Assembly (NCBI RefSeq): GCF_000499845.2 | Contig: NC_023759.2 | Span: 38,855,172 to 38,919,171 of the forward strand | Direction of reading: 5' to 3' | DNA length: 64,000 nucleotides | From: Phaseolus vulgaris | Lineage: Eukaryota; Streptophyta; Magnoliopsida; Fabales; Fabaceae | In this document: in pieces, positions 13,301 to 27,199 of the stretch | Layout: the number at the start of each line of letters is the position of its first letter | Position numbering within the stretch: the first letter of the stretch is position 1 | The notes under the pieces: generated by a model | The model's database searches: none | Told to the model about the DNA's origin: nothing | What the model saw: the letters and a program-made list of their open reading frames with translations, nothing else | Made by a program: the position numbers and the translations under genes

Positions 13301-16300
13301 TATTACTATAAATAAAGTGTTTGAAAGTTTCCTAAATTACAGTTACCCCTTGTCTATATTAGTTGCGGCCTATCAAAATTGGTTGCCAGCATATAGAAAA
13401 AGGGGCTACTTCCAGAAGGCCTGACCAAAAAGGCTAAGTGAAGCATCTTTGAGTCTGGCAGCTAGGATGTCAGCTCTCAAGGGATTGAGATCCCACTCAA
13501 CCAGAGATATTACTAATCTAGTTCTTATAAGTTATAACACAGCACACCGCACCACAATATTATACAAAATCTCCATTCACTCCATTTTCTCCTTCAATAC
13601 CAAAAACCCTATAATTTCAACATTTCCAATTGCCCTTTAAATATGGAGGTTCATAGAAATTCTTTCCAATGCAATAAAAAGAAAACCATTCAAAACATCT
13701 CTTATTCTCTTCCACTAAAATTGAGTGATAAACACCCCAGAATTGCACATGGAATTGGTAACAAACAACTAAGAACTTTGAAGCTAAATGAGGAAGTGGT
13801 GCTTGAGGACTGTCATTGGTGATGAATGTGAGAAATTTCCACTCTAAATGGCCCCTATAGGTAGTTTAGCATATGTCTATGCACCAAACTTTATTCTAAA
13901 GTCAAAAGCCATGTCTACTCTTCAATTTAAAAACCATTTATGGGCCTTCTACTCATAGCTTAAGCTACCATGAGTCCTGGTGATTGACATGGTATCCAAG
14001 CCTTTGAAGAAATGTATGATATATTAGATCCTTGCTGCCTTGATTCTTAAAAATAAATGTTGAATTTCAGCGGAAGGTTCGACATAAAAACTATTCATTA
14101 GTCTTCACCTAATAATAGTTTAGGCTTTTATAGGAGAGTAGGTCATTGACACATAGCAATTTAACAAATGGCAGGTCCAAATAGAACTGGCCACTTGCAA
14201 GAACATCCAATTAGTTGAAAATTCAAACTGAGTAGATGCTTATTTCTTTGGAATGGTTTTGTATAACCAAGTTGTATTTAAACCATGGATTACCACCAAA
14301 ATGAGATTTAATGAAATGGGGTTAAGAAGGAAATATTGTGTTCCCACTAGTAGGGGTGGTCAAAGGCAGAGTTCTACTTCTGTGAACTAATACTATGATG
14401 GCAATGTCTTGAATTAGAGAATAACTTCGAGATTTAGAGGAAACAATTCTGAATCTGCTTGAGTTGCACTCAGCATCTATGACATTTATATACATCAATA
14501 AAGAGAAAACATCTCCTATTTACAGAACAACAGTGAGGAACATTTTGAGTGTTTCTTTTTCTATTTAAGCCATTTCCTATGATATTATTTTCCCAATAGT
14601 ACATATTCCAAGGATGCAGGAACCTAAACCTAATACATTAAATGTTTTCTAACAAATTCCTATGTTACTAAGTACAATCTAACAGCCTTAATATGGGAGG
14701 TTGAGATAAAGAGGTTATTTTCTTTCAAAGGTTCTACTACAGATAAATTTGCTAATATACATTCGGCCAATTTGGAAAAGTTTATGTGTAAGCATTTCCA
14801 AGAGAGAAAAATATATAGAAAAAATAAAATCAACTTCTACATAAGCTAAAATTAACTTATCCATAAGCTAATATCTACAAGTTTTCTCATATAGTTTCTC
14901 TAAATTTTTATTTTTTTTAAATTGTGCATAACATAATTGTAGCTTATGGAGACACTCGTTTCATTTTTTTTTCTCTCCTATTTTTCTCTTCTAGAAATGC
15001 TTATGGAGAAATTTGAAGACAAGATGAATTACAGGGGTACTTTACAAATAGGGGGTAGGCCTACTATTGATGAGCAACATTACTCTTTACCTATATCATA
15101 CTTGGAGGGAATATAACAATGGGGAGTATGGCATACTTGTTGCTCAGAAAATCTTATGAATAAGCTCATGTTCTGTACTTGTTTCTAACATAATACAAGT
15201 AATGGATTTGTGCAGAAGACAGATTAGGAGCTGTTTCTTGTTCTGTATAGTGTGTGCATGTTGTAGTGTCATTGGTAGCTATAAAATTCTGATTTAACCA
15301 AAAAATTTATCAAACTTACCTTGTTTTGTGAAGCCCGAATTTCAATGTACTTTGCCCGGTGAGCAAACTTCAATGTGTTATGTGTCTCTTCAGTGCTACT
15401 TGATGAAGGAGTTACTGTGCAAACAAGCTGTTTTTAAAATGCCAATAAACTATTAGAATTGCTGATTTATGTCTAAGCATTTCTACCACAAAGAAATGTT
15501 AAACAATATCCATTTTTTACAAATAAATGCATGCATGCAACAGTATCTACATGAGGGAAGCCTTACAGAAACACGTCCATGACCACTTAGCGAAGACTGA
15601 AGTACTCTAGTCAATTTGGAATCCCTATAAGGTATGTGACTAGCTTTATCTTCAGTCAATTTTGAAATAACCTGAGGAACAAACATAATTACAATTCAAC
15701 ACAGGCATAAACACATGTTCTCGAATATAACAGCATCCAGTGAATTATCTATGCTTGGAAACCACTGCACATCAATGTACTATCATTCTATCAATAGCAG
15801 AGGAAAATGCAAGTGGTTGTTGTTGAACATCTTAAGATGACTGAAAACATTCTAAAGTAAAGCAAGACGACCATTGCACAACAAACATATCCTAAGAGAA
15901 AAGCCATGAAAGAAAGAGAAGTCCCAAAATTTAGGATAAAAAAGGGAAATCATTGGATCAAGTAAAAGTGTCAATGGTAAAAGACAAAAGGATCTATTGT
16001 ATTTAGCTATGGATAAAGCTCACAATGTTTCTAATTGAGAGGGAAGACTTGAGAAAGAGTCCATGCAGTTCAGAGAAAAAAATACCATGTCCTATTTTAA
16101 TTTAATATTTCTAGCAATGAACTATAATCAACTACCAATGCAAATATATTTTCTAAATTGAACTTAAAAAGTAGATGCCTTCCCTTGCCCTTCTTTCTGA
16201 ACATATTATGATGCTTCATTTGTCCACGTCATTTATTTTAAGAAGAAAAGGTTATATTTTTCTCTTTTCTATGCTTATTTTAGTTTACAAGAAATTGAAT

Positions 16301-19300
16301 ATTCATTACTAGTTTTGAAAATTTACGGAGGCAAACGGAAGACTGTAACATATTAATGACATATTTTGGTACAATTAGAGGACTAAGCATTCGTTTGGTC
16401 AAACTCTCAGATCCGAATTAAGTAACCTTCTGGATTTGCATATTCTTTTGCTACATAATTTTAAGAGTTTAAACTTTATGTATTATTTTTACACCGGCAA
16501 TCAATCAGAAATTAAATAGTCTATTTTTAAATTTGGGAAAGTTCACAGACCTATCAATGTTGCTTCCTAGAGAGTTTTTCAAGTCTCTTTTCTCCCTCTT
16601 TAAACCTAAATTATGTTCTTCTTGCCCCTATTTGCCCTTTAACCTAATTTATCTAATTCAATTATTCAAATCATTATTAAATTGTTCAATCACCTACCAC
16701 CACAAAACACAAGAGATTAGTTCAATGTTAGATGATGAATCCTCTTCAAGTCCTTCACCGCTATCTATTCATATACTGCCAATAATAAAAATCTTGGTTA
16801 GCCTATTTTTCTTTGAAAAGGTATACCAACAACAATCGTTGTCCTATTTACATTTTTCTAAGCTACCATCATTTATCTCATTCATTTTTCTCCTTTGTCT
16901 CATTTGTGTCATCTATTATCATCCCTAAAACTGTACATAAAAACACTTGATCATCCTGAATGACAACAAGTCATAATTGTTGAAATGTAAACTCTTGACT
17001 ACTGTTAAAGTATAAGATAAAGAGAAACATTGAGTTGAAATGAAACTGTCTTCTCGATGACAACACTAGTGATTTATTTATATTGATGTAAAAGGGTCCA
17101 AACGAGAGAGAATTCTGTAACAAACTGAATTGTATACATTTCATTAACTTGTAAAAGGGGAAAGATACTAGTGTATTTATAGCTAAGCTTCAAGGAGATA
17201 GTTGTTGACAGTAATTAATTAGCTTTATTTTATTTATAAAAGAGATAGTTGGTAGCAATAGCTAACAACTTTGACCATACATACAATATTTACATACAAA
17301 ATATAACTAAGTTTATTCTAATACCCTTCCTCAAACACAAGGAGAAGGTTTTCCACGAAAAGTGCTCTTCACATTGAGTTAGCCTTTGGGAAAAGCAAAA
17401 CAAGTTGAAGAAAGGGCTTGGTCATTTTCCTACTAATCCAAGGCTGGAATGTGACAGATGAAAAGTTGCTTGCCCAAAATCTTTTCCCGCACAATGAAAA
17501 CCTCATTCTCCATGTGTTTGGTGCGGATGTGAAACACTAGATTATTAGCAATAGACATAGCACTTTGATTGTCACAAAGAAGAAGCGAAGTACTAGATGG
17601 AACTTGCAACTTAGTGAGCAAAGCATATTTCCATTTAGTTCAACAGATGTTTGACCCAAATTGTTGTACTTAGCCTTAAAGTTGGAGAGAGCAGTAACTC
17701 TGTTTGCATGACCACCAAGATAGATGGTTGCTCTTAAAGTAGAACAATAGTCATCGGCAAAAGATGCCCAATCTGCATCACAAAAGGCTTTAAGTGACAA
17801 AAACTGTGTAAGATGCAGAATGAAGATGTCCATGAAACGAAGTACCTTGAGGTACCTTAGTATTCATTTAACCACAACCCAATGAGATTCCAATAGTTTG
17901 GCCATAAATTGACAGACTTTGTAACAACAAAGTTGATTTATGGTCTAGTGAGAGTGGCATATTGCAGAGCACTTACCACTGAACAATATAGAGTAGGATC
18001 TAAAAAGAGGTTAGACCAAACATAGATAATTTGCAATTAGAAACCATAGGGGAAGAAATGAATTGAACTTCTATCATATGTGGCTTGTGAAGAGTCACAA
18101 TGTGAAGCCAATGATTTTTAGTGGGTTGACATCCTATATTAACTAAAGATATTGTTGGAGATCTATATCAACTAAAAATATGACCAAAATATAGCATAAA
18201 TTGGTGCAAACTTATTTACAAACCTGTTTTGTGAGGTTGAATTAGACTTAAAGTACATTTTTTCAGATATATGACTCAAGTAGTGCTTATAAGACTTGGA
18301 CAATCCTCATCTTACAAATTGGTTTTATGGGGTTAAGTTCATATTTTTAAATAATAGCAAGTGATTTATGATGACCATGATTTATAATTTGTTTTTTTTG
18401 TGTTTCATAAATTTTTATACATATTAGGATATGTATCTTACATGTATCATATCCTACGTACTTTTAGAACGATAGTATCGTTGTAATAGATATGCATTAT
18501 ATATAGGTATTGTATTTTAGCATGATGACTACTGGCAAAAAGAATAGAGACAATCTGGTAGGGATAAGCTAAAACCAAAGTTTAAGGCCTCACAGCTATA
18601 GCCATAACTCAATTCATTGCGCCATGTCCACCACTTGATCCCAAGGTTGAATCACCCCATTGTCGTTTTTTCTTGTGCTTCAGCCAACCATTACCCACCA
18701 CAAACAAGGTCTAGAAGTCCTATGATGTCAATAAGGGGGGTGGTAATTGGATCTGTTATGCACCAATCACTCCAAAAGTTTAAGCTATTGGATTAAGGCA
18801 CATAAATGGTTTCACATCAAATGTGCCTCTCCTTACATAAAAACCCTTTGGGCTTTGAAGTTTGGCAAATGCGTAGGCCCACCTACCTTGTGTTGAAATT
18901 TAACTTTTGTATGAAAGAATGAGCCAAAAAGATTGAACTCTATATCACATGATAATATGAGGGAAAACAAATAAACATTTTTATATTGCATTTTAACATA
19001 TAATGAGAAGAAAAGGTTTGAGACCTCACAGTTCCAAGTGTTAGAAGACTTTTATTGATATAAGATCCTTCTCTCCTTCTCATGCCAGTAGTTTCAGCTT
19101 TTGAGCTCTCAGAACCTGCTAGATCGATGAGATTCTGCAAATATAAGCAAAATTTTAAAAACGTAAGAAACAAAAAAATATATGAAACATGAACATGAAA
19201 TCATTACCCGTGTTAAAGCAAATCCAACCAAAAAAGTTTAAGTTGGTTACCAGTTGTGAAAGTGTTATAGCTTCTCCTTCACTGTTTTCACCACATGGAC

Positions 19301-22300
19301 TACTCTCTATAGTCTGTTACAAAATTGTATGAAATTAAAAAAAAATAAAACAACATATACATAAAAGGAATTGATAAATATAGCTAACATCTTGGTGTTC
19401 CATTTTCTTGTTCTTGAATGACTCAAGGTCGAGATTGAACGACTATTTAGGATATATTTTTAATAACAACCCCACCTCCCAGCAGGTCCTCATTTTGGAA
19501 ATAAAAAAACAATAATAAGCAGAATTCTTATCAAGTAGTTTTGAGTTGAATAATAGTCTGTTTTTATTCAAGAGTTTTCCCGTGGTAATTCCTTTGTTTA
19601 CCAGGATAAATTACCAACTGTGTGGCTACATTATGTGCTTATTACAGTTAAGTGCTACGAAGTATCTATAACTTATAAGATGAAAACACAACAAAGTCAA
19701 CATAAACATCGATAAAATTTGTACATAATAATAAGAACCATGTTGCTTAAAAGATAAAACAGGATGATTATTCCTTTAAGATGGTGTAAACGCACCAGGG
19801 TAAATATTGTATGGCTCCTGCTGCTGAGTAAGTTAAAGTTTGTGGACCCAACATGTCTGTGCTCTGTTATCAAATTGAAATTTTGTCAAGAATAGAGAAA
19901 GGAACACATTAAATAACAAAAAAATGGGGCATCAGTGGAATTGTAAAAGAACCCAATTCTTATGATCATTCACGTGACCAGTAAACAGTTTTATTTAGTT
20001 TTTATTATAAACACTAAATGCAACTACTCTTTGAGAAGACTATATTTGACAAATAATACACCTAGTATTTTAATGCGTTAGCATAACCAATTTCATGAAA
20101 GAAAGTAGCCAAACAAAGAATATTAAGGAGATATAGCTGGTTTTCTCCCTCACTCTTTACACAAGTACTCAATTTCAAAAGTACATAAAAAACAATTAAT
20201 TAATTACAAAAGAAAAAAGACGAAAACATAACAGTCCACGGTATTGTGGTACTTGAAGACAGCAAACTAAAATAATCCACATATAAAGAAACCTAGCAGG
20301 AACTTTTACCTTCGCCAGCTGCAATAAGGGACAGTGCATGAGCAGGCGAGAGTACAACCTCTTCCTTTATTCCCTCAACATAGGTGCCCTACATATTATT
20401 CAATGTACAAATGATACAGGCCTCCTTCGAAATACTTCTGATTATAGAACTTTGAATAAGTATTTCAACAACTATCGTCTGACTTTTTAATATGCTGATG
20501 GCTTCAATTGTATTATACATTCTATATAAAGAAATAACAAGACTGAAGGTTTATGAAATAAAATAAAGGAGTCGTACACATTGAAAAGTGTTTGGAACGG
20601 TGTCTGACAAACAATTTAGTTATTTATTATATAAAACATAAAAATAACATTTTGCCTCTCGATTCACATTTTATCTTTCACTAGGTTTGACAACAAAATA
20701 TTCATTCCTCCAAAACTGATCTCACTAATGTTCCAAACAATAAAATCCAAGAATTGTTAATAATCATTCATTACAGAAGATGGAGTAAATCACCAGCTAT
20801 AAACCAAAAATTTGCTTTTATGCATCAAAATGTCACTTGGTTCAATTGACTGGGAAATGTACTAACCAATGGACTTCCCATGAAACACTATCAAGATATA
20901 TCAGCAAGTTGAGCATGATAGATATTCATTCACTAGTTTGAAGGAGTATTGTAAAGGTTAATTATGTGTAGAATATTTCCTAATCATTATAATTAGCATT
21001 AATTTTCCTAAATTCCTTCTTACTGTTATCATTTAAAGATTTGTAGCCTAAAATATCTGCTATAATTTATTTCTTATGTCGATATATATGTTGTATGTAT
21101 TGCTAACTTAAAAAATAATATACAATTTAAGTTCTCTTTTCAAGTATGAATATATCATTCAAATTCAGAAAAGAGAATCTTCACTCATAATCTAGTGGTA
21201 TAGTTATAAATATAGAGGAAGAAAGATAAGAAAAACTATTATCAGTACCTGAGTATCCTCTCTGATTCGTAAGTTCTGTCCTGCTGGATTTAATAAGTCA
21301 TTAACCACCTGAAGAAAAGAGAAGCTTTGAAATTTGCATTCATTAAATTTCTTCTCAGGGAAATCACAATGTCTATGGGAGACAAAATCAACATGAACAT
21401 GGTATCACAAGTTACGAACCAGATAGCAAGAAAGCCTACCTCATTGTAGATCTCCAAGTATGAGACTCGAAGGAGAAACTCTCGGTTTGGAGTCTAGTAC
21501 AGAGAAAAATCAGACTGTGTAATTTCTATAATAAAGGGTGCAACGAAGAGAGTAGTATTTGACATACCTCTTGGATAATACTAAAAGCGTCCTTAACGGC
21601 AAGGGGTATAATTCCAGGAGATCTTTGATCACCCTGCAAATATGAACTAATGAGCATATAGTGTCACATCAACTAATCCAAATTCATATAAGAACTTAAC
21701 ACAATCAGCAGTTGTCACAATAACAGATATTATTAATTAATTTATTATCAGATTATGTAGCATGACAGATTATTAAGTAGAAGAAAAGGTATGTAAAAGC
21801 TAAACAATGGTCTAAAGTCACATAAACTTCTTCAGGGGCCTGCAGCCATAGATTGTTCAGTATATGTATAATATAACGGCAGCCAGACTAAGTCCAAAAA
21901 CCATCTTTACAAAGATCAATGTTTGGTAAGTTACAGCTTTGAACAAAATGATTTTGAGTTTGTTCAAGCAATGAAGGTTTTATTGAGTAAAATATGACAG
22001 TAGCTAGCTCACTAACCAACCTACTTCAGATCAGTGCTACTGTATACTTCAAATATAAGTTAACATGTTAAGACCCAAGAGAAAATAATAATACTTTTAT
22101 GCATTTATCAGAAGCAAAAATTCAAAATTTTACTACTCCAAAATTAACATGTTACCTTCTATGGGATAGTAAGATTTTCAGTACTTGTTATGCTCACTAA
22201 CCTAAAATTAACAGATTAAAGACAATAAGGAACAAATTAGAGAGTATAACAAATACTGAAAATTTTATTTTCCCACAAGACATAGAACACTTATGACTGA

Positions 22301-25300
22301 AAATAAGATCAGAAATAGAGCTAGTATTGAAAGAAGTTGCTCATTACTAAGAACACCAGAATCAGTCTTGACAACACATGACTGCCAGAATTTTCAAATA
22401 AAACCAGGAGTAGAAAAGATGATAGCAGGAAAGATAAAGTGGAGTCTTTGAAATTATAGCATATCCTGAATCCACTAGCAAGTTTTAACAAATTTAAACT
22501 GGAACAACCCATTAATATGAACAATTTTAAAGTAAACGGAACGGAATCTTAATGATCAGAAAGAGATTTGTTATCCTGTAATTTTATATACTTGATAGAT
22601 ACCATTGCTAAGAGTTCTAGCTGCAGCTGAAACCAAGTATTTCAAGTCTGTTGAGATAGCTCATAATGGGACTCAATGTCAGTCCAGAAAAACCATGAAA
22701 CTCAACAAAGAGAAACAACCTCAAGCTACCAACCCACCAGTAATATAATAGAATAAAAAATGGCAAGTATCACAAAGGTCAGCAATTGCTCTTTTGTGAA
22801 TTAAGTATGGTTTAAAGTTTAATAACCTTATGTAGCATGACATTGAAAGACCATTAAAAACATAAATATGTAATTTTTTCATAAACAAACAAAACAAAAA
22901 GATGAAGGTATAAAATAAGTGTGGTCTCACATGCATTGTGTGAGTCTTCCCACTGCTTGTTACCCCATATGCAAACACCGTACCTGTATGAAAACCAGAG
23001 AGGAGTTCATACGTTAATTATTCAATATGCCAGGTATATAAGTGAAAAAATAATCTGGAAGTTACTCAGCCAAATATTTCTCTATGCAAACTGATTGCTA
23101 TGATGCCAATCGCAAACCTCTAGGGATTATATCATGATCTGGCTAACAGCCTAACCAAACATGGTTTGCAATATTATTTTATGTTATAAGAGGAGTGACC
23201 AAGAAAGCCAAATGATATGACATCTATACAAAAGGATCAAAATTTTAAGGGTGGCTTTGTCCCCCCAGAATTTTTCTAAAAGGTATTTGATATCATTGTT
23301 GCAGAATTATATCCGATTTTGTCATGTTCATTAAGTAAAATATGGACATCTTCGACTAAAATGCATTGCTCTTACATCTTTTGATGCAACTCAACCAAAG
23401 TCAAAATAACAACTTTAATTTTAAATGAGCATCAGTATCTAGCCAAGAGCTAATCAGCCATGTCAAAATACACTAAATCTATTACAAAACCCTAATTAGT
23501 TGACATTGATCAAGATTCAGTAATATTTAAAATCTAATACATCCAAAATGTGATATGTATTAAGGAATCAGGTTGACTTTATTAAAGCAAGAACAGATTT
23601 TATTTTTTGACCATGCTGAATAGGAGGTAAGTAGTAAATTCAATCTGTTAGTTACCATTGATGCCCTCCATAGCACCACTAACAACATGCTGAGCAGCAA
23701 CATCATAGACCTGACGCGTGGTGGTTGTGGGACCAAAGACACGATCTAGAGACAAATAAAAAATAACATATCAATACACAGCATCAGCAAATGAGAGATA
23801 TGGGGACTATTTATTGAGCATGAAATGTACATTACATGATGATCAATTGGATTTGAGATAAATGTACAACTTCATGACCTTGAAATCTTTCTATCTCAAA
23901 TAGGATCGTGAAATCTTTGTGAATATCATTACTCTACCTATGTCATGAACACTAGAAGAACTATTAATCAAGATCTTTCAGTTTTACAGATGTTTTGGGT
24001 TTTGTTACGTAGAACCCGATGGATAACATTAATCCATGTACTACAGCTCTATTGTTATTAACTACTGTTTTTGTTGTTCACTTCAAAATTAATGTAACAA
24101 ATAATAGGTTGCCCAGAATTAATATAGAGGATTATATTCTGAACTCTTTTGCTAATTTGATTGGATCCAACTGCCAAGTCCTCAAATGGCCTTTTCTCAG
24201 TAGAGCCTCCTACGTTAAGACATTCTCAACTGTTTTTTCTTTGGGACCCTGTGATCCAAAATACAAGTGAAAATGAGATACCTGGAAAGGCACACTTTTG
24301 CTCCCATTAGGTTAGATTATGCTTTCAGACTAGTTTTGTCTAGCATCTGTCATAAATAAAACTCCAGTGTGGTTTATTTGAAGAGTGGGTGTTCTATGTA
24401 TGACATGCTAAAAATGCATTTAACGTTCAAGGGTGCTAGAATCAAGGAAGTTGCATCATTTATCATAATCCTAGGGAATAGTCTCCATTAATTAAGTCTT
24501 ATGGATGATATGCAGAAACTATGTACTACATTCTCTTGAATAAGAATAAGAATAACAAAGTATTCCAATTACTAAATTCTCAGCAGATTGTTTTCTCTCT
24601 TTTCCTCACCCTCTAAATTAGACAGGGATTACTCAGAGGAAGAAGCTTCAAGATATTCTTTTATCAGGAGCAAGAGACAAAAGGATCATTTGGTCAGCTG
24701 TTGCATGCCATTTAAGGGAGAAGATCCTGAAAAATTGATGCCCAACAATACTGCTTCAATTAATAGCTGTAATGTCTCCCTTGTGACTTTCTCCTTATGG
24801 CACCAAAAAGAGAAAAAATGGTTCACATTAAAATGTTGAGAGAAGTAATCAAATAGCCAATCCAGAATACATCACCAAATAATTCCTCGGGAAATTCATT
24901 CTGAATACTCCTCATTTTGTTTGGACCATTATCTCCCCTAAAGGTATGTAATAGGAAGCACAATTCATTTGAGACTGTGTGGGGAACATGACATTCAGAA
25001 GTTTTTCCTAGTTCAATCCCCCTTGGCTATCTCAAAACTTGGAGCATTTTCTGAGGATTTCTTTTGGAGGTTAGCAATGAGGGAAACGTTATTATGCAGA
25101 GAGATACACTCACTGCACTTTGTTCTTGGTACATTTGGTTAGAAAGGTCGCTAAGATTATAAAAGAATATATCTTTCCTAAGTATGCTTTGTGTCATTTT
25201 TTTTATTTTGCTCCTCCTGGGATAAAAACGTAGATTCCTTCACTGGTTTACAGAAGGATAAGGATGGGAAATCTATTATGTATTAATATTGCTTTATTTC

Positions 25301-26007
25301 ATTTATATGACTGGATCTTACGAAGATTTGGCTTAAGAAAAGTTTCTTTAAAAAAATAATCACGATGAGAATATCTTATTATATTGTAGCTATCATCATC
25401 ATGAGATAGTATTCTCAAAATCAAAACACGGAAAAGTTTATAATACGTCAATGTGCCTATGAATGCAGAATAATATACGGTTCACCCTCTGGATACCATA
25501 TGAACAAATATGTAAAACACAAAAAATCCCTATCCATAAATGTCAGTTTTGCATATTATACCGTACGCATATGCTATGGAAGGGTTATACTCATTTCGCA
25601 CTATAGTGTCTCCATCTGCATACCAAGCAATCTCCTCTCCTTGACGAATTTCCCTTGGACTGTCCCAGGCATAGACCTCAATCAAATTAACAGGCTTCTG
25701 AAGAACACAGCCACAACAACGACACATTATTTGGAAAAGGTCACACTTACTTCAGAGGCCGAAATCGGACCGTCACCGTGACATTTTCCTTCACTCTCTG
25801 TGCCTCGAGAGGAGGTGCAGCTGCAGTTTCTGGATTAAAATGCCGTTGCTTACTCCGAGCCGACGAAGATGCGGGCGAGCTAAGGCCATCAACCGATGTC
25901 TCCAGAAACTGTTTAGAAGACGACGTAGTAGAAGACGAAGGCGAATTAGCAGCTTTGGAGCCACTCAATCCGAACCTTCTTGATTTCACACCTGGTTTCG
26001 ACGCCAT
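7392..26007 (-). CDS. Kinesin-7 family motor protein (KIN-7, organelle-predicted type), 1012 aa
   Basis: This is a plus-end-type microtubule motor of the kinesin-7 family. I assembled 23 coding exons, all with GT-AG borders and a continuous frame: 25751..26007, 25562..25659, 23656..23745, 22931..22983, 21568..21633, 21440..21493, 21249..21308, 20310..20388, 19796..19863, 19251..19313, 19030..19134, 15567..15671, 15320..15427, 12819..12962, 11694..11876, 11431..11589, 10607..10825, 9869..10009, 9636..9758, 9510..9560, 9164..9211, 8878..9078, 7392..7955. Residues 1-76 are Ser/Thr/Ala-rich with basic residues, like the N-termini of KIN-7 proteins predicted to enter plastids or mitochondria. The motor domain spans about 77-400: P-loop GVTSSGKT (155-162), switch I NLLSSRSH (263-270), switch [10 protein letters not shown] (298-305) and [12 protein letters not shown] neck and coiled coils follow, then a Ser-rich linker (565-637), more coiled coil, and the motif [10 protein letters not shown] near the C-terminus. 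It ends in SFDV with no RING finger, unlike some relatives. Upstream, 26034..26160 looks like a 5' UTR intron. Large introns carry transposon fragments. Confidence 0.95.
12963..15319. other. Kinesin intron 13, 2.4 kb
   Basis: This intron has no ORF that I can assign. Around 13150-13340 an AT-rich stretch with ACTATAAATAAAG resembles an LTR promoter, and 14400-14700 has similar composition. Neither has a matching primer site or coding domain nearby, so they are only suspected LTR debris. Confidence 0.4.
17433..18000 (-). mobile_element. Copia RNase H fragment in kinesin intron 11
   Basis: Minus-strand reading gives the C-terminal RNase H region of a Ty1/Copia polyprotein: [13 protein letters not shown] sequence near 17950-17990, then [36 protein letters not shown] and [18 protein letters not shown]. 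It is spread over two frames (17537..17833 and 17433..17621), so at least one frameshift is present. No integrase or gag lies beside it, so it is a fragment within the 3.4 kb intron 15672..19029. It has the same orientation as the kinesin gene. Confidence 0.8.
18153..18260 (+). mobile_element. Solo LTR of a short (TRIM-like) element, degenerate
   Basis: The sequence starts TGTTGGAGATCTATATCAAC, continues through GGTGCAAACTTAT and ends GAATTAGACTTAAAGTAC. It follows the same order of blocks as the LTR at 29002..29122 read on the minus strand (TGTTGGAGATC, GGGTGCAAACCTCA, GTTAGGCTTAAAGT). No second LTR or primer site is close, so I read it as a solo or truncated LTR inside kinesin intron 11. 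Confidence 0.55.
23746..25561. other. Kinesin intron 2, 1.8 kb
   Basis: The intron separates the exon ending PSIAYAY from the exon starting RVFGPTTTT; together they complete an Asp codon. Two open stretches on the plus strand (24019..24270 and 24588..24839) show no domain I recognise. Part of it is probably old inserted sequence, but I see no diagnostic feature. Confidence 0.45.
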
Positions 26008-26033
26008 TGCCAGTTCTCCTCAAAGCTTCAACT

Positions 26034-26160
26034 ATGAACACAACAAACAAGGTTTAACAACTAAGAGCGTGACCTGAATTGAGCATTAAAAGCAAATTCC
26101 AGAAAATTCGTTGAAGTATAACATGGAGAGGAGAGTATTGAAAATGGAAACCGAGCTTAC
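26034..26160 (-). other. Probable 5' UTR intron of the kinesin gene
   Basis: On the minus strand a GTAAGC donor at 26160 and a TTCATAG acceptor ending at 26034 bracket an AT-rich stretch, 26 bases upstream of the start codon. This would leave a short leader AGTTGAAGCTTTGAGG before the ATG. It is inferred from splice-site appearance only. Confidence 0.35.
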
Positions 26161-26760
26161 TCCGTAGAGAGCGATAATGCATGAAAATTGAGGCGAAAAG
26201 AAGAATTGGTTGGGCGAATGCATAAGAAGAAAGTAAAGGAAGAAAGCGAGATAAATAGAAGATAAGAACGGAATAAAGGAAGGAATCAGAGGCGCATTGC
26301 GGAATTAGGGAAGAGATCGCATGGGAAAGTAAGCGACAGATCCAAAAGAGAAGGTAAAGTGTGCGTGAGGGAGTGGAGTAAGAGAGTCAAAGAGTTTAGT
26401 GAGAAATGGAAAAATAGCACATAATCTTCAACAGCAGAACAAAAGAGAGAGAATAGGTTATTCCTTGCCTTGGAAGCGATGGCGACGGGTTGGCCTTCAT
26501 TAACAAAAGCGTAAAAGAGCTTATTATCGATCCAACTTTTATTATGGTGATGATTGACAATGATGATTACTACTATTATTGGTTTTATGTTGGAGGAGAG
26601 AAAAGTAGAGAGACTGAAGAATCCCAAAATTTGGGATAGAGAGAGAGAGAGACAGAAAGACGCTAGTTGGTGTGGTGGGTCTGATGTAAATTTTGTTTAC
26701 ACGAATCTCTTTCTCTTTCTCTCACTCTCTTTCTCTAGCTGTAAGGTGGGATGTGCGTAA
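26161..26760 (-). promoter_or_regulatory. Kinesin leader/promoter region with GA and CT tracts
   Basis: Upstream of the kinesin start the plus strand has a (GA)n run at 26638..26652 and a 31-base pyrimidine tract at 26706..26736 (TCTCTTTCTC repeats). Such tracts are common in plant core promoters and 5' leaders. No unambiguous TATA box was chosen. The open frames here are shadows. Confidence 0.4.
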
Positions 26761-27199
26761 ATTAATTATCTTCTTTAGTTCCATTTTAGCGCGCGCAGAG
26801 GCAGAAGCCCAGTGTTGGGCTTCCTGATTTGTCTTTCACTCTTTCACGAGAGGCGCGTGGTGGTGGGAATGAATGAGAATGGGTATCTCTAACTACTAAT
26901 ACGCCACCAGTGACAGTTACATGTGTCAAGAGGTGGGACCCACCACACTCACAGCTTCTCTATTTTCAATATAAACAAATTTTCCACCTTCGTTCCTACT
27001 CTAAGCTTTTTTCATGTTTAGGTTTTGTAATCAATAATCAGACTTTCCAATAATTTCATAGCATTAACATACTGTATATAATTATATTTATTTGATTTTA
27101 TTTATGTATGACTCAAATTTGTTATTATATGGATTGAGAAAAAATTGTTTGGACCTTTAATTTAGAGAGATAGTATTGTTATAATTAATAATCATATTT

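Noticed and set aside
16533..16928. 131-codon plus-strand open stretch in kinesin intron 11
   Set aside because: Low-complexity Leu/Ser/Phe-rich translation from T-rich sequence with no similarity I know; antisense within an intron.
20935..21110. Possible Copia purine tract and LTR start in kinesin intron 7
   Set aside because: TTGAAGGAGTATTG followed by AT-rich DNA looks like a purine tract and LTR, but there is no coding sequence, primer site or second LTR to support it.
24588..24839. Plus-strand 83-codon open stretch in kinesin intron 2
   Set aside because: No recognisable domain, no splice partners and antisense to an intron; treated as chance.
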